From UBA4582 sp965657335 (lineage in GTDB: Bacteria; Pseudomonadota; Gammaproteobacteria; Pseudomonadales; Azotimanducaceae), in the NCBI GenBank assembly GCA_965657335.1, contig CBFHOH010000010.1, positions 66,431 to 130,430 on the forward strand: DNA of 64,000 nt, given 5' to 3'. Both the position numbers and the translations under genes were made by a program. Shown here one piece after another: positions 53,889 to 63,256 of this stretch; within the stretch, counting starts at the first letter, position 1, and the number at the start of each line of letters is the position of its first letter. The notes under the pieces were generated by a model that worked only from the letters and a program-made list of their open reading frames with translations, was not told where the DNA came from and did no database searches.

Positions 53889-54743
53889 TTAGATTTCTGG
53901 CAAATTTTGATCGGTAGAAATCTGGTTGAATGCTTCTAGTTTGTTAAAGCGAATCATTGATTGAATTTCCTCCACGTAGGCGTCGCCACGCTCGGAGTAT
54001 CGCTCGAGGCCCTCGGCTAGCGCGAATCCGGTGATTTCAGTGTTGGCGAGTCTCAGGTCAGCGCGAATTTGCCTTAGCTCGGTATAAGCTGAGTTGGTGT
54101 TCAAGTTAAGCACGTAACGGGAAACGCCTTCCTGAACAGAATTGAATTTAGCAACTTCGTGGTTTAAACCCGGTGTGCGTCTGGCGGGTTTAACACCGCA
54201 ATTTGGGGTAAAACACCACATGCCAAAGTAATTGTTTGCTTCCACAGCAAATCTCGACGTGCCCCATGCCGATTCGTTGGCGGATTGAGCGAGTACGAGT
54301 GAAGCCGGTATAAGGTCGACTCTTGTGAGTAATTTTTCAATGTGACTTTGCTGATGGTTTTTTTCCGCTTGGCTATGAACTGTCATTTTGTATTTATTGC
54401 TAATTACGGTGAGTTGAGACAGGTCTTTCGTAGAGAGCAGCGGATTGTTGTTGTAGCGTTTCTGCAGCGCTAACAGTTTGCCTCGCTCTGCGAGCACTTG
54501 CGCGTTCGCGACAGTGATCATGGGTAGAAGGTATTCGAAGAATCGTTTTTTCTTGAGCTTTACATCGACGTATTCGACAATGGGTTTAGTCTGATCTACA
54601 TGCCCTGATAGCGGAGCACTTGCGGAAGCTGCGGGTCTCTCGTTTTCGGATGTTGTTTGATTGCTGGTGTCATTTGAAAGATAAACTGTCGTAACAAAGA
54701 GCATTAGGGTGACGAGGACAATAACAATAGCGGGTCGCGTCAT
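53889..54743 (-). CDS. Bax-like glucosaminidase-domain protein
   Basis: 284 residues with an N-terminal membrane or signal helix (VIVLVTLMLFVTTVYLS) and a C-terminal glucosaminidase domain. ANESAWGTSRFAVEANNYFG holds the catalytic Glu and the aromatic signature; GYxL-like ALAEGLERYSERGDAYVEEI closes the fold. E. coli Bax has the same layout. It acts on peptidoglycan in the periplasm. ATG 54743 overlaps the stop of an upstream reading frame by four bases (ATGA). Confidence 0.9.
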   Translation of the reverse strand: MTRPAIVIVLVTLMLFVTTVYLSNDTSNQTTSENERPAASASAPLSGHVDQTKPIVEYVDVKLKKKRFFEYLLPMITVANAQVLAERGKLLALQKRYNNNPLLSTKDLSQLTVISNKYKMTVHSQAEKNHQQSHIEKLLTRVDLIPASLVLAQSANESAWGTSRFAVEANNYFGMWCFTPNCGVKPARRTPGLNHEVAKFNSVQEGVSRYVLNLNTNSAYTELRQIRADLRLANTEITGFALAEGLERYSERGDAYVEEIQSMIRFNKLEAFNQISTDQNLPEI

Positions 54744-55003
54744 CGTTGGTTGCTCGACGTTAAAATCCGAAAGGTTACGCGCTTGTAAACGAGATCATAA
54801 CTGCCAACAATAGTTATCATCTTCAGAGACGCGTCAGCTGCTTGCTCAAACGAATATAGCCCAAGTCGTGAAGGGATCAGCAAACGATCTATGTCTGCAT
54901 CGGCAACCCAAGTGATCAGACTGGCTGTTTGATGAGCCAAAATGTCGAAGCATTCAGCGATAAAAGTCGTATCTTTTTTAACGTGGCGCAGACATAACTT
55001 CAT
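54740..55003 (-). CDS. Hypothetical protein in front of bax, possibly longer
   Basis: From ATG 55003 it has 87 residues: MKLCLRHVKKDTTFIAECFD and onwards to TSSNQR. The frame continues open upstream to 55216 with protein-like sequence (KYLIFLKHLESEKIAYTFDV), so the true protein may be longer but would need a non-standard start. Four-base overlap with the bax start suggests coupling. No family recognised. Confidence 0.5.
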   Translation of the reverse strand: MKLCLRHVKKDTTFIAECFDILAHQTASLITWVADADIDRLLIPSRLGLYSFEQAADASLKMITIVGSYDLVYKRVTFRILTSSNQR

Positions 55004-55294
55004 AAGGGGTGCATCCTCGAGGGATATTATAAATTCGGCAATCTCATCAGAAACGTCAAAAGTATACGCTATTTTTTCGCTTTCCAGATGCTTTAAAAAT
55101 ATCAGATACTTTAATTTCTGATGTTTCTGTTCTCTAGTTGCTATGAGAACAGCGCCCAGTATGGGTTGTAGGTGTCTGTTCGCACGATGCGCTGGGACAG
55201 CACGAAAAGTTTGTATTTATAGGTGTTACCACCTCAGTTCTCAAAATCTAAAGAGCGTATAGCGGGGCTTTTAAATTAAGAAACTATCGGCATA

Positions 55295-56440
55295 TTAGCG
55301 TTGAAAGCGTCGTGGACTCAAAAAGGATATCGGGTGCATTGTTTCTCCCGTCATCGTTAAATCAGCCATAATTTGTCCAAGGACCGTCGCGAATTTGAAT
55401 CCATGCCCAGACAAACCTGCCACAAAATGCACATCAGCATTGCCCGGATACTGCCCAACGATAAAATGGTCGTCGCTGCTCATGGTGTACATACAGTTAG
55501 TGTAATGAGACAAATGGTCACCGACGTCGGGAAGGTATTGATTAAGTGCGCCTGAGATCTCCAGCAACGCGTTAGCATCAAGCGTATTGTCCAGTTCTGT
55601 TGGCGAAGACATCACCTCTCCGCCCTGATGATCCGCCATCTTTATGCCTTTTTTATCCATGGCTGGAAAACCATAGAAATTGTGATCGCCATCCTCGATG
55701 AAAAAGACTGGAAAATCATTCCCAAGCTCATGTTGGGGGGAGTGCTTGTCGAACCAAAATAGTGACTTTCTACGAATCTCGAGGAAAGGGCTCAATGCCG
55801 GCAGCAGGTCCGAGGCCCAGGCGCCAGGAGTGATAATCAGTTTTTGACAATGCAGCGTTTCTTCGCCGACTTGAACGCTGATACCGTTATGTTGTTGTTC
55901 CCAGCTTATTGCCTGACCCGACTTTAACTGCGCGCCGTGTTTCTGGGCAAGTTTGACGTGGGTCTTTACACAATCTTCAACTTTCAGAATGCCTGCGTTC
56001 TCATCGAAAATGGCAGTTTGTTCTGCTTTAAGGTTGATGCCCGGAAATCGTTTGTTCGCAGCCTCTGGGCTCAGTTGTTCCATTTTAAGTTGGTGTATCT
56101 TTGCGGCTTTTAATAATCCAGTAATGACCTCGCCGTCAGGGGGGCCGGCTTGCAGCAGTCCCGTCATGTTTAACAATTCATCCCCAGACTCAACTTCTAG
56201 TTCTCGCCACAGTTCGAAAGCATTGCGGAGCAGGGGAACATAGTCTGGGTGTTCAAAATAAACCAAGCGTATTAAGCGACTGTCGCCATGAGAGCTGCCT
56301 TTGTCGTGTCCCGCAGGATATTGATCTATTCCAAGAACATCAGCTCCGCGTTTTGCCAGATGATACAGCGCAGCACTTCCTACGCCGCCAATGCCCAAAA
56401 CAATATATTCATGGTCTGTCTTTGTCTTCTGTCTGCTCAT
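55295..56440 (-). CDS. FAD-dependent N-methyl amino acid oxidase, SolA/monomeric sarcosine oxidase-like
   Basis: 381 residues. The FAD-binding Rossmann start is YIVLGIGGVGSAALYHLAKRGA, followed by DKGSSHGDSRLIRLVYFEHPDY, characteristic of SolA. GLSGHGFKFATVLGQIMADL near the end is the other FAD motif. The Cys that would bind flavin covalently is probably in YTNCMYTMSSDDHF. It oxidises N-methyl or related amino acids to aldehyde, amine and peroxide. Single gene. Confidence 0.9.
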   Translation of the reverse strand: MSRQKTKTDHEYIVLGIGGVGSAALYHLAKRGADVLGIDQYPAGHDKGSSHGDSRLIRLVYFEHPDYVPLLRNAFELWRELEVESGDELLNMTGLLQAGPPDGEVITGLLKAAKIHQLKMEQLSPEAANKRFPGINLKAEQTAIFDENAGILKVEDCVKTHVKLAQKHGAQLKSGQAISWEQQHNGISVQVGEETLHCQKLIITPGAWASDLLPALSPFLEIRRKSLFWFDKHSPQHELGNDFPVFFIEDGDHNFYGFPAMDKKGIKMADHQGGEVMSSPTELDNTLDANALLEISGALNQYLPDVGDHLSHYTNCMYTMSSDDHFIVGQYPGNADVHFVAGLSGHGFKFATVLGQIMADLTMTGETMHPISFLSPRRFQR

Positions 56441-56482
56441 GTTGCTTTTCTAACGACCTCTGAAGAGGGTATTGCAGGGTGG

Positions 56483-57319
56483 TTAAAGCGGGCGCAGTCT
56501 TGTGAAGCCAAACTCGATGTCTTCATCTGCCTCATCGTAGAATGGGTCTCCGGGTAATACGAGATCGTTGTACCTGTTAACCTTTACCCTTTCGTCTAAC
56601 AGATTCGCAGAGGCGGCCGCTATTACATCATCTGCACTTTTGAATAACGATAGTGATTTAACCATGCGCAATGTCGGACTCATCAGCACCATTTCTTCAG
56701 TTTTGACTTTCTCGAGTATTTCAAGCGGTGATATCCACTCCGAATGAACCAGCTCGTTATCGTCATGCAACGGAATTTGATTTTCAGGCATGCGGCTGAT
56801 AAAAAACCGCGTGTCGTATCGTCGAGGAGGGCCTTTGGGGGTGATCCATCGCGCAATATAGTGCATAGCGCCTGCGTCGAGTATCAGGTTTTCTTCTTCA
56901 ATAATATCGAGAAAGTCGCGCTCTGAGGCGTTGACACCCTGTCGGTGCACATTAAAACGCGCTGAGTTTTGTTTGCCAGCAAGACTTAATGGTTCGTGAG
57001 AATCTTTGTCTAATGCCAATAAGATGCCCGCTTCTTCGAATGACTCCCTAATCGCCGCGATGTAATAACTCAAGCCACCTTTACTCAGCCCCATAAGCGA
57101 GCTGGCTTCTTCATCTGACCTATGGGCACTCAAAGCTTGAAATTTTTGCGGGTTGTCGGTTGCGTCGACACGGCCGCCCGGAAATACCCACATGCCACCA
57201 GCAAATACGATATTGGCATTTCTCTCCATCATAAAGACCTGAAGGTCGGGGCGGTCTGCGATTAGCATGACAGTTGCGGCGGGTCGAATCTCTACTTCAT
57301 CTGGATCATAGTCGGACAT
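56483..57319 (-). CDS. NUDT19-like Nudix hydrolase
   Basis: About 278 residues from ATG 57319, where the family start MSDYDPDEVEIRPAATVML lies; upstream GTG or ATG codons remain possible. FAGGMWVFPGGRVDATD is followed by an insert of about 30 residues, then AAIRESFEEAGILL, the split Nudix box typical of NUDT19/RP2p. These act on CoA derivatives. It is the fourth Nudix in this window. Confidence 0.85.
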   Translation of the reverse strand: MSDYDPDEVEIRPAATVMLIADRPDLQVFMMERNANIVFAGGMWVFPGGRVDATDNPQKFQALSAHRSDEEASSLMGLSKGGLSYYIAAIRESFEEAGILLALDKDSHEPLSLAGKQNSARFNVHRQGVNASERDFLDIIEEENLILDAGAMHYIARWITPKGPPRRYDTRFFISRMPENQIPLHDDNELVHSEWISPLEILEKVKTEEMVLMSPTLRMVKSLSLFKSADDVIAAASANLLDERVKVNRYNDLVLPGDPFYDEADEDIEFGFTRLRPL

Positions 57320-57608
57320 TAGGTGTTTGGTTGTATCGCTGTTAAAGAATGTAAACATCACTGTAGCGGATATCACCTGAAGACTGCAAATTTCATAGGC
57401 TACCGCTGATGGTTCTTAATTTTCGCTGTTTACAATCCCTAAAGGTAATGGTGAAAAATATTTTGTGGGTCTGGTCGAAGCGTTTATCGCCGCAGACGCG
57501 CATACAGAGATTTGAGTAATTTGGTGAACGACGGTTGTCAGATTATCCCCTGGACTCGCGGTCAAAGGACAATAAAACTGATAGACAGTGAGCAGGGTAA
57601 GCGCATTT

Positions 57609-57630
57609 GGGCCCGGGTTGACCCAGGGCC
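57609..57630. repeat. GC-rich hairpin downstream of the SDR gene
   Basis: GGGCCCGGGTT and ACCCAGGGCC fold into a strong stem with one bulged base and a tiny loop. No T-run follows on either strand, so a classical terminator is doubtful. It lies 25 bases after the SDR stop. Confidence 0.4.
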
Positions 57631-57654
57631 AAGAAATTGGATCAAGACTAGAGG

Positions 57655-58491
57655 CTAGAGATCTACAGCCTCGTCACCAAATATTGCTCGGGCAAATGGC
57701 TCCACATTCGGACCCTGTCTCAGGTGGTGGCCACCATCAACTGCAAGGTTTACGCCTGTAATCCATGTCGCTTCGGGGCTACACAAAAACTCCACAGCAT
57801 TAGCGATATCCTCAACTTGGCCATGTCTTCTGATGGGCATGCAATTCAGATAGTCGTTGTAAACGTTTTCATCGCTGAAAAGTCCGGTGGCGAGCTCAGT
57901 TTCCACTAAACCTGGGTTGACACCATTCACTCTAACGCTAGCTAGACCCAACTCGTCTGCTGTATTTCTGATCAACATGTCAATCGCAGCTTTGCTGACA
58001 CAATAGGGTGCCATGAACCGATGGGTGTTAGTGCCTGCGATGCTGGAAATTCCGCACATCGCGCCGCCGCCAGCGGCGGCTATAGCTCGACCCGCATGTT
58101 TGAAAACGAGAAAAGTGCCGCGTAAATTGGTTCGCATGATGTCATCAAAATGATCAACCTCGGTTGCGATAACCGGTGATAGTCCGCCCATCCCCGCGTT
58201 TGCAACCGCAACTGCAAGCGGCGCAAGATGACTAGCGTTGCTGACCGCATCCTTGATAGTCGATTCATCAGAAACGTCACCGGCCAAAAATGTGTGTTGC
58301 CCGCCTCCGTTGATAGACTTTATTTCATCAACGGCATGCGCGAGGCGTGACTCAGAACGACCCAATATAAGCGTTGTTGCCCCCATGCTCGCGAAACGTT
58401 TTGCAATAGCGAGTCCGATGCCAGAGCCTCCGCCCGTAATAAGCACGGATTGATTTGCATAACGTTGTGCGGTTTCGATGTTATTACTCAT
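57655..58491 (-). CDS. SDR-family oxidoreductase (2)
   Basis: 278 residues. Cofactor loop ITGGGSGIGLAIAKRF, ANAGMGG, catalytic Ser in ISSIAG and YCVSKAA. ATG 58491 overlaps the uvrA stop by four bases (ATGA), so it is coupled to uvrA. The end MPIRRHGQVEDIANAVEFLC is normal. Substrate unknown; why it should be linked to DNA repair is unclear and may be only an accident of gene order. Confidence 0.9.
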   Translation of the reverse strand: MSNNIETAQRYANQSVLITGGGSGIGLAIAKRFASMGATTLILGRSESRLAHAVDEIKSINGGGQHTFLAGDVSDESTIKDAVSNASHLAPLAVAVANAGMGGLSPVIATEVDHFDDIMRTNLRGTFLVFKHAGRAIAAAGGGAMCGISSIAGTNTHRFMAPYCVSKAAIDMLIRNTADELGLASVRVNGVNPGLVETELATGLFSDENVYNDYLNCMPIRRHGQVEDIANAVEFLCSPEATWITGVNLAVDGGHHLRQGPNVEPFARAIFGDEAVDL

Positions 58492-61364
58492 GCTTTACCT
58501 CGCGCTCGCTTTTTTGGTTGGTTCGACTTAAGTGCATCCTTGAGATACTTACCAGTCTCCGACGCTTTTACTTTTTGAATGGCCTCTGGTGTGCCTTGCG
58601 CGATGACGTTGCCGCCGCCGGGACCGCCGTCTGGTCCAAGATCGATGATCCAGTCGGCAGTTTTAATAACATCGAGATTGTGCTCGATGACCGTCACAGA
58701 GTTGCCCGCGTCAACTAGCCTGTCTAGGACTACTAGCAGTTTCCTCACATCATCGAAATGTAGCCCCGTGGTTGGTTCGTCAAGAATATAAAAGGTTCTG
58801 CCTGTGGCGACCTTCGATAGCTCTCGCGCGAGTTTTATTCGTTGTGCCTCACCACCGGACAAGGTCGATGAAGGTTGTCCCATGTGAAGGTAGTCCAGCC
58901 CGACGTCAACGAGCAACTGAAGTTTGGACACAATTTTTGGATGTTCGGAAAAATGATCAACAGCATCGGCGATTGTAAGTTCGAGGACATCTGCAATTGA
59001 CTTGCCTTTGTATTTTACTTCGAGCGTTGCTTCGTTAAATCGCTTACCCTCGCATTCCTCGCATTGAACGTGAACATCCGACAAAAAATGCATTTCGATT
59101 TTTCGAACGCCGTCACCTTGGCAGGCCTCACAACGACCGCCTTTTACATTGAAGGAGAAGCGACCCGGTTTGTATCCGCGCATTCTGGAACCGGGTAGCA
59201 TAGAAAAAAAGGTTCTTATTTCATCGAAAACCTTGATGTAAGTGACAGGGTTACTTCTCGGTGTCCTGCCGATAGGTCGTTGGTCTATCGCAACGATCTT
59301 GTCGAGTTGTTTTAAGCCTGTGATTTTGCGGTGCGCGCCGACTTTCTGAGTGCCATTGTGAAACTGTCTTGAGAGTGCTGGATGCAAGATGTCGTTGACG
59401 AGGGTCGACTTACCTGCGCCAGAGACGCCAGTCACTGCTGTGAGAATACCCAGAGGAAAATCCACGGTAACATCTTTCAGGTTGTTGGCGCTTGCCCCTT
59501 CCACGGTGATGGCGCCATTGTGAGTTCTGCGCTCGGGGCGTATTTCAATTTGGGTTCTGCCTGAGAGATAATTTCCCGTGAGCGATTTCCTGTTTTTCTC
59601 CAAACTCTTCGCACTGCCAGCATGAACGATGTTGCCGCCGCGGGTGCCAGCACCGGGACCGAAATCAACGACATGGTCTGCAAGTCGAATAGTTTCCTCA
59701 TCGTGCTCAACCACGACGACGGTGTTGCCAATATCGCGCATACGGCACAGTGTGGATAGCAATTTTTCATTGTCCCGCTGGTGTAGCCCGATGCTAGGTT
59801 CGTCAAGGATATAAATGACGCCCGATAACTCTGAGCCAACTTGGCTTGCTAGCCTGATGCGTTGAGACTCTCCGCCAGACAGGCTAGGTCCGAGTCGGTC
59901 GAGAGATAAGTAGGAAAGACCAACAGATACCAAGAAACTGAGCCGGTTACAGATTTCCTTTAATACTTCTGCAGCAATTTCTCCCGAGGCGCCTTGGAGA
60001 TTCATTCCGTGAAAAAATTGGCTCGTTTGATCAATCGTCCATGCAGAGACTTCAACGATGGTTTTGTCGGCAACCCGAACCGAAGCGCTTTCGGGACGTA
60101 GCCTAACGCCCTGACAACTAGTACATGGTGAGTTCGCTAGAAATTGCGAGTACCACTTTTTCATGCCGTCGGAGCGGGTGTTTCTAAACCGTCTCATTAA
60201 CCGATTAAGTAATCCTTCATAGCGCGATTGCGTCGTGCCGTGGCGACCCCAGTTAATCTTATACCGCTGTTCACCGGTACCATTGAGGATTTTGCTTTGT
60301 TGTATTTTAGTGAGTTTACGCCAAGGCTTATCGGTCGGAATTTTGAGGTGTTTGAACACTTGTCGGTGAAAGACTGAACCCGTAGAGTTGTTATCTGGAT
60401 GTACCTTCCCGACGGGTTTTAGTGCGCCTTCCTCAAGGCTCAGTTCCTTGTCTGGTATCAGTAGGTCGGGGTCGAAGGCAACCTGCGTGCCCAAGCCATT
60501 ACATTCCAAGCACATTCCCTGAGGGCTATTAAATGAGAATGCCTGAGGTGATAGCGCAGGAAAAGAGATGCCGCAGTCAGCACAGGACATGTGCTCGGAA
60601 AAAATTTGGTCTCTGCTCGGATGACCAGTGCTGTTGATGTTTGCTATCAGCACGCCTTGACCGAGTTTAAGCGCAGATTCTACAGATTCGGTTAGCCGTT
60701 CGAGGACCTCTTCCTTGATGACGAGACGATCAATTACAGCTTCTACTGTATGCTTTTTACGTTTGTCCAGCGAGTCGATCTCGTCGCTTCTGACGATGTC
60801 GCCATCAATTCTCAGTCTTACGTACCCCTGAACTCGAGCATCTTCAAGCATCTCCCGATGCTCGCCTTTGCGGTTGACGAGCAAAGGAACCATTAGGTGA
60901 AGGCGGGTTCCTTCGGGCAGTTTTATCAGTTCTCTTGCGATATGTTGTGGTGTTTGGCTTTGCACTTTACTGCCGCATTGGTGGCAGTGCTGGATACCAA
61001 CCCGGGCAAATAAAACTCTTAAATAGTCAGATATTTCGGTGATCGTGCCGACGGTTGAGCGGGGATTTCTTCCCGTGGTTTTTTGCTCGATGGAGATTGT
61101 CGGGGAGAGGCCTCTAATCATGTCATATTTTGGTTTTTCCATCTGACCCAGAAATTGTCTGGCGTAAGCTGACAAAGATTCAACATAGCGTCGCTGACCC
61201 TCAGCATAAAGGGTGTCGAATGCCAATGAGGATTTGCCAGAACCAGAAACGCCAGTCAGAACAACAAGTTTTCGTTTAGGAATTTTGACTTCCACCGATT
61301 TAAGGTTGTGCTCTCGGGCACCTTTGATATAAATGTGATCGAGCTCATCAGCAGCTTTTTTCAT
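58488..61364 (-). CDS. uvrA: Excinuclease ABC subunit A
   Basis: 958 residues, slightly longer than the E. coli protein (940). Two ABC ATPase halves: GVSGSGKSSLAF and GVSGAGKSTL Walker A, signature SLSGGESQRI and TLSGGEAQRI. Zinc-finger Cys pairs are seen in CSCADCG-type (MSCADCGISF) and in CEACQGDGVRK to CEECEGKRF. It finds bulky DNA lesions with UvrB in nucleotide excision repair. No SOS box or neighbouring ssb gene was found, although ssb is commonly divergent from uvrA. Start ATG 61364. Confidence 0.97.
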   Translation of the reverse strand: MKKAADELDHIYIKGAREHNLKSVEVKIPKRKLVVLTGVSGSGKSSLAFDTLYAEGQRRYVESLSAYARQFLGQMEKPKYDMIRGLSPTISIEQKTTGRNPRSTVGTITEISDYLRVLFARVGIQHCHQCGSKVQSQTPQHIARELIKLPEGTRLHLMVPLLVNRKGEHREMLEDARVQGYVRLRIDGDIVRSDEIDSLDKRKKHTVEAVIDRLVIKEEVLERLTESVESALKLGQGVLIANINSTGHPSRDQIFSEHMSCADCGISFPALSPQAFSFNSPQGMCLECNGLGTQVAFDPDLLIPDKELSLEEGALKPVGKVHPDNNSTGSVFHRQVFKHLKIPTDKPWRKLTKIQQSKILNGTGEQRYKINWGRHGTTQSRYEGLLNRLMRRFRNTRSDGMKKWYSQFLANSPCTSCQGVRLRPESASVRVADKTIVEVSAWTIDQTSQFFHGMNLQGASGEIAAEVLKEICNRLSFLVSVGLSYLSLDRLGPSLSGGESQRIRLASQVGSELSGVIYILDEPSIGLHQRDNEKLLSTLCRMRDIGNTVVVVEHDEETIRLADHVVDFGPGAGTRGGNIVHAGSAKSLEKNRKSLTGNYLSGRTQIEIRPERRTHNGAITVEGASANNLKDVTVDFPLGILTAVTGVSGAGKSTLVNDILHPALSRQFHNGTQKVGAHRKITGLKQLDKIVAIDQRPIGRTPRSNPVTYIKVFDEIRTFFSMLPGSRMRGYKPGRFSFNVKGGRCEACQGDGVRKIEMHFLSDVHVQCEECEGKRFNEATLEVKYKGKSIADVLELTIADAVDHFSEHPKIVSKLQLLVDVGLDYLHMGQPSSTLSGGEAQRIKLARELSKVATGRTFYILDEPTTGLHFDDVRKLLVVLDRLVDAGNSVTVIEHNLDVIKTADWIIDLGPDGGPGGGNVIAQGTPEAIQKVKASETGKYLKDALKSNQPKKRARGKA

Positions 61365-62089
61365 TTTTTTCCTAAATGCGAATTCTGTATCAGTTGTGTT
61401 TTTGGCTGTGCTTTCAGCACTTCAAGGCGGTCCTGCGTGATGCTTAAGAGGCAAGTGAAAAAAGCCAAGTTTCGTGCAGAATTGGAACGTTTTACTATAA
61501 CATCAGACCATTACAGGCGTCGCGAATAGTTTTGTCGTCAGATGCGCCGCCGTTTACGTTTTAATAGAGATTAATGATTAAGGTAAATACGCTGAAAGCC
61601 CAAACTGGGATGTTTTGTGTCTCACTCCCACTAACTATGCTGGCGTCTCATTTGTTTTGTGTTTTTCAGTCAACTGTTAAGACAAGTGTGTTTTGTTAAT
61701 GCGATACGGTAAATTAAGACATTTGAAACTTTTCAGACGGATGCACCGAAAATCTTTAGTGACTTCGGAGATTTTTTTGCCGCGAATTTTTTATCGGAAA
61801 GTGCTAAGCGCGAACGCGCTCTATAGGATTTGAAACCCATGTTTTATTGGAAAAGGTTTGACTCAAAATGGGTTGAATGCATCGAGAAGGTCGTCCTTAA
61901 TACGAATGCTCTGCGGAGTCACATATTCTTCATCAACAACGTTACCTGTAGTGAGAAAACCGTTAGACTCGCGCTTCGCGTCGGTTAACCTCGATTGGAA
62001 ATCTGGTTTGATGGGTTGATCACGCGTTCAGATCAAAAGACAGTAAAAAATCAGTGGGTAAGATAAACACGGGAGCAAATAGAAACGTC
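61365..62089. other. Long region between uvrA and the cinA-like gene
   Basis: About 725 bases. It must carry the uvrA promoter, but no LexA box was found by eye. A minus-strand protein-like frame without start codon lies at 61863-62027 and is listed separately. The remainder is AT-rich and has no gene I can support. Confidence 0.45.
61863..62027 (-). pseudogene. Protein-like C-terminal fragment without a start codon
   Basis: Fifty-four sense codons, preceded in frame by TGA at 62028-62030 and ending with TGA. The translation includes QPIKPDFQSRLTDAKRESNG, TTGNVVDEEYVTPQSIRIK and ends DDLLDAFNPF. It reads like the end of a real protein but there is no ATG, GTG or TTG near its beginning. I cannot name the parent family. 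It may be a remnant left by recombination or a gene whose front has been lost. Confidence 0.4.
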
Positions 62090-62839
62090 ATGGCAGAACC
62101 AATAGTAACCGGCTGCATGCTGGTCATCGGCAATGAAATCCTTTCGGGTAGAACGCAGGACACCAATCTTGCACATCTAGCAAAGGTGCTTAACGAACTG
62201 GGCGTGCGACTGGTAGAGGCGCGAGTAATCCCTGATATTGAAGAAGTGATCGTCAATACAGTGAATGAGTGTAGAGCGAAATTCGATTATATATTTACCA
62301 CTGGTGGTATCGGTCCCACACACGATGATATTACCGCTGTTTGTATGGCAAAAGCGTTTGGTGTCGAGGTTATCAGACACCCTGAAATTGAGGCCGTGAT
62401 CAGAAGACGAGATGCCTCGGCTGAGGTGATGGAATCACGGTTGTTGATGGCAAGGGTACCAGAAGGCAGTCAGCTTATTGATAATCCGACCGGTGGACCG
62501 CAAGGTTTTCAGATAGGCAATGTGTTTGTGATGGCTGGTGTGCCGAGCGTGATGCAAGCAATGGCGAGCACGTTTAGCGATAAACAGATAAAAGGTGCCA
62601 AGCCCGTAAGATCCCGCTCTGTCGGTGCTTACCTTGGCGAAAGCACGGTATCTGGTGCGCTTGAAGATATTCAAAACCAGCATCCGGAAGTGGATTTAGG
62701 TAGCTATCCCTTTTATCGCGAAAACGGATACGGCACCAATTTGGTGATGCGCGGTACCGATGAATCTGAATTGGAAGTTGTGAAGTCAAAGGTAGGGGAG
62801 ATGATAAAATCATTTGGTGCCGAGCCATTCGACCCCTGA
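62090..62839 (+). CDS. CinA-type molybdopterin-binding-fold protein
   Basis: About 249 residues: only the N-terminal MoaB/Mog-like domain of CinA, without the C-terminal nicotinamide-nucleotide amidase. Signature GNEILSGRTQDTNLAHLAKV and FTTGGIGPTHDDITAVCM. Related proteins occur as single-domain competence/damage-inducible protein A. The start at ATG 62090 (MAEPIVTGC) is preferred; a GTG at 62054 is in frame. It ends before a hairpin. Confidence 0.9.
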   Translation: MAEPIVTGCMLVIGNEILSGRTQDTNLAHLAKVLNELGVRLVEARVIPDIEEVIVNTVNECRAKFDYIFTTGGIGPTHDDITAVCMAKAFGVEVIRHPEIEAVIRRRDASAEVMESRLLMARVPEGSQLIDNPTGGPQGFQIGNVFVMAGVPSVMQAMASTFSDKQIKGAKPVRSRSVGAYLGESTVSGALEDIQNQHPEVDLGSYPFYRENGYGTNLVMRGTDESELEVVKSKVGEMIKSFGAEPFDP

Positions 62840-63198
62840 AACACGATTGTATCGTCTCCCGTTAGTGAACAATCTCTCTAACGGGATCCCAGAGTACTTG
62901 CTGATCGTCTATTGTATGTAAACTTTCAACTACCACGTGCCAACGAAAGAGAGCCGTTAGGCGTTGCAGCATGCTCTTACAGGACGACCCCGTATATCTA
63001 TTAGTTAAGCCGCTCGAATGGCGTGTTGCGAGAAACTTGTTTCATACGGGCATAGCTGCATACCCGGAGAGCGAGAGCCCGCGAAAAAATCATTAGAAAA
63101 TTTCTCTCAGTCAATGAAACTGAAATGGATATCGATTCAGGACTGGCATTGTGGCGATTATGTCGTTTTGCCGAGTCAGCGCGTTGGGAGAGGAATCT
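62840..63198. other. Convergent intergenic stretch
   Basis: About 360 bases between cinA and the receptor terminator. It contains the hairpin at 62858-62885. Small plus-strand frames at 63018-63200 have no ribosome site and are not credited. Confidence 0.4.
62858..62885. repeat. Hairpin after the cinA-like gene
   Basis: CCCGTTAG and CTAACGGG pair perfectly over eight bases with a 12-base loop. It lies 18 bases after the stop codon at 62839. There is no T-run, so it may be a transcript-end stabiliser or an operator. Confidence 0.45.
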
Positions 63199-63228
63199 AA
63201 AAAAAAAGGGAGCCTGTTGGCTCCCTTT
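63199..63228 (-). terminator. Rho-independent terminator of the TonB-dependent receptor gene
   Basis: On the minus strand, AAAGGGAGCC and GGCTCCCTTT pair as a 10-base stem around a four-base loop, and a run of nine U follows. It lies about 29 bases after the receptor stop. A very clear terminator. Confidence 0.9.
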
Positions 63229-63256
63229 CTTGTCTTACTTTGGTGTTGAATCGAAC

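Noticed and set aside
61365..61530. LexA box in front of uvrA
   Set aside because: CTGTATCAGTTGTG was examined, but the spacing CTG-N10-CAG is not met.
63018..63200. Small plus-strand frame before the receptor terminator
   Set aside because: It runs into the terminator hairpin of the opposite gene and has no ribosome site.
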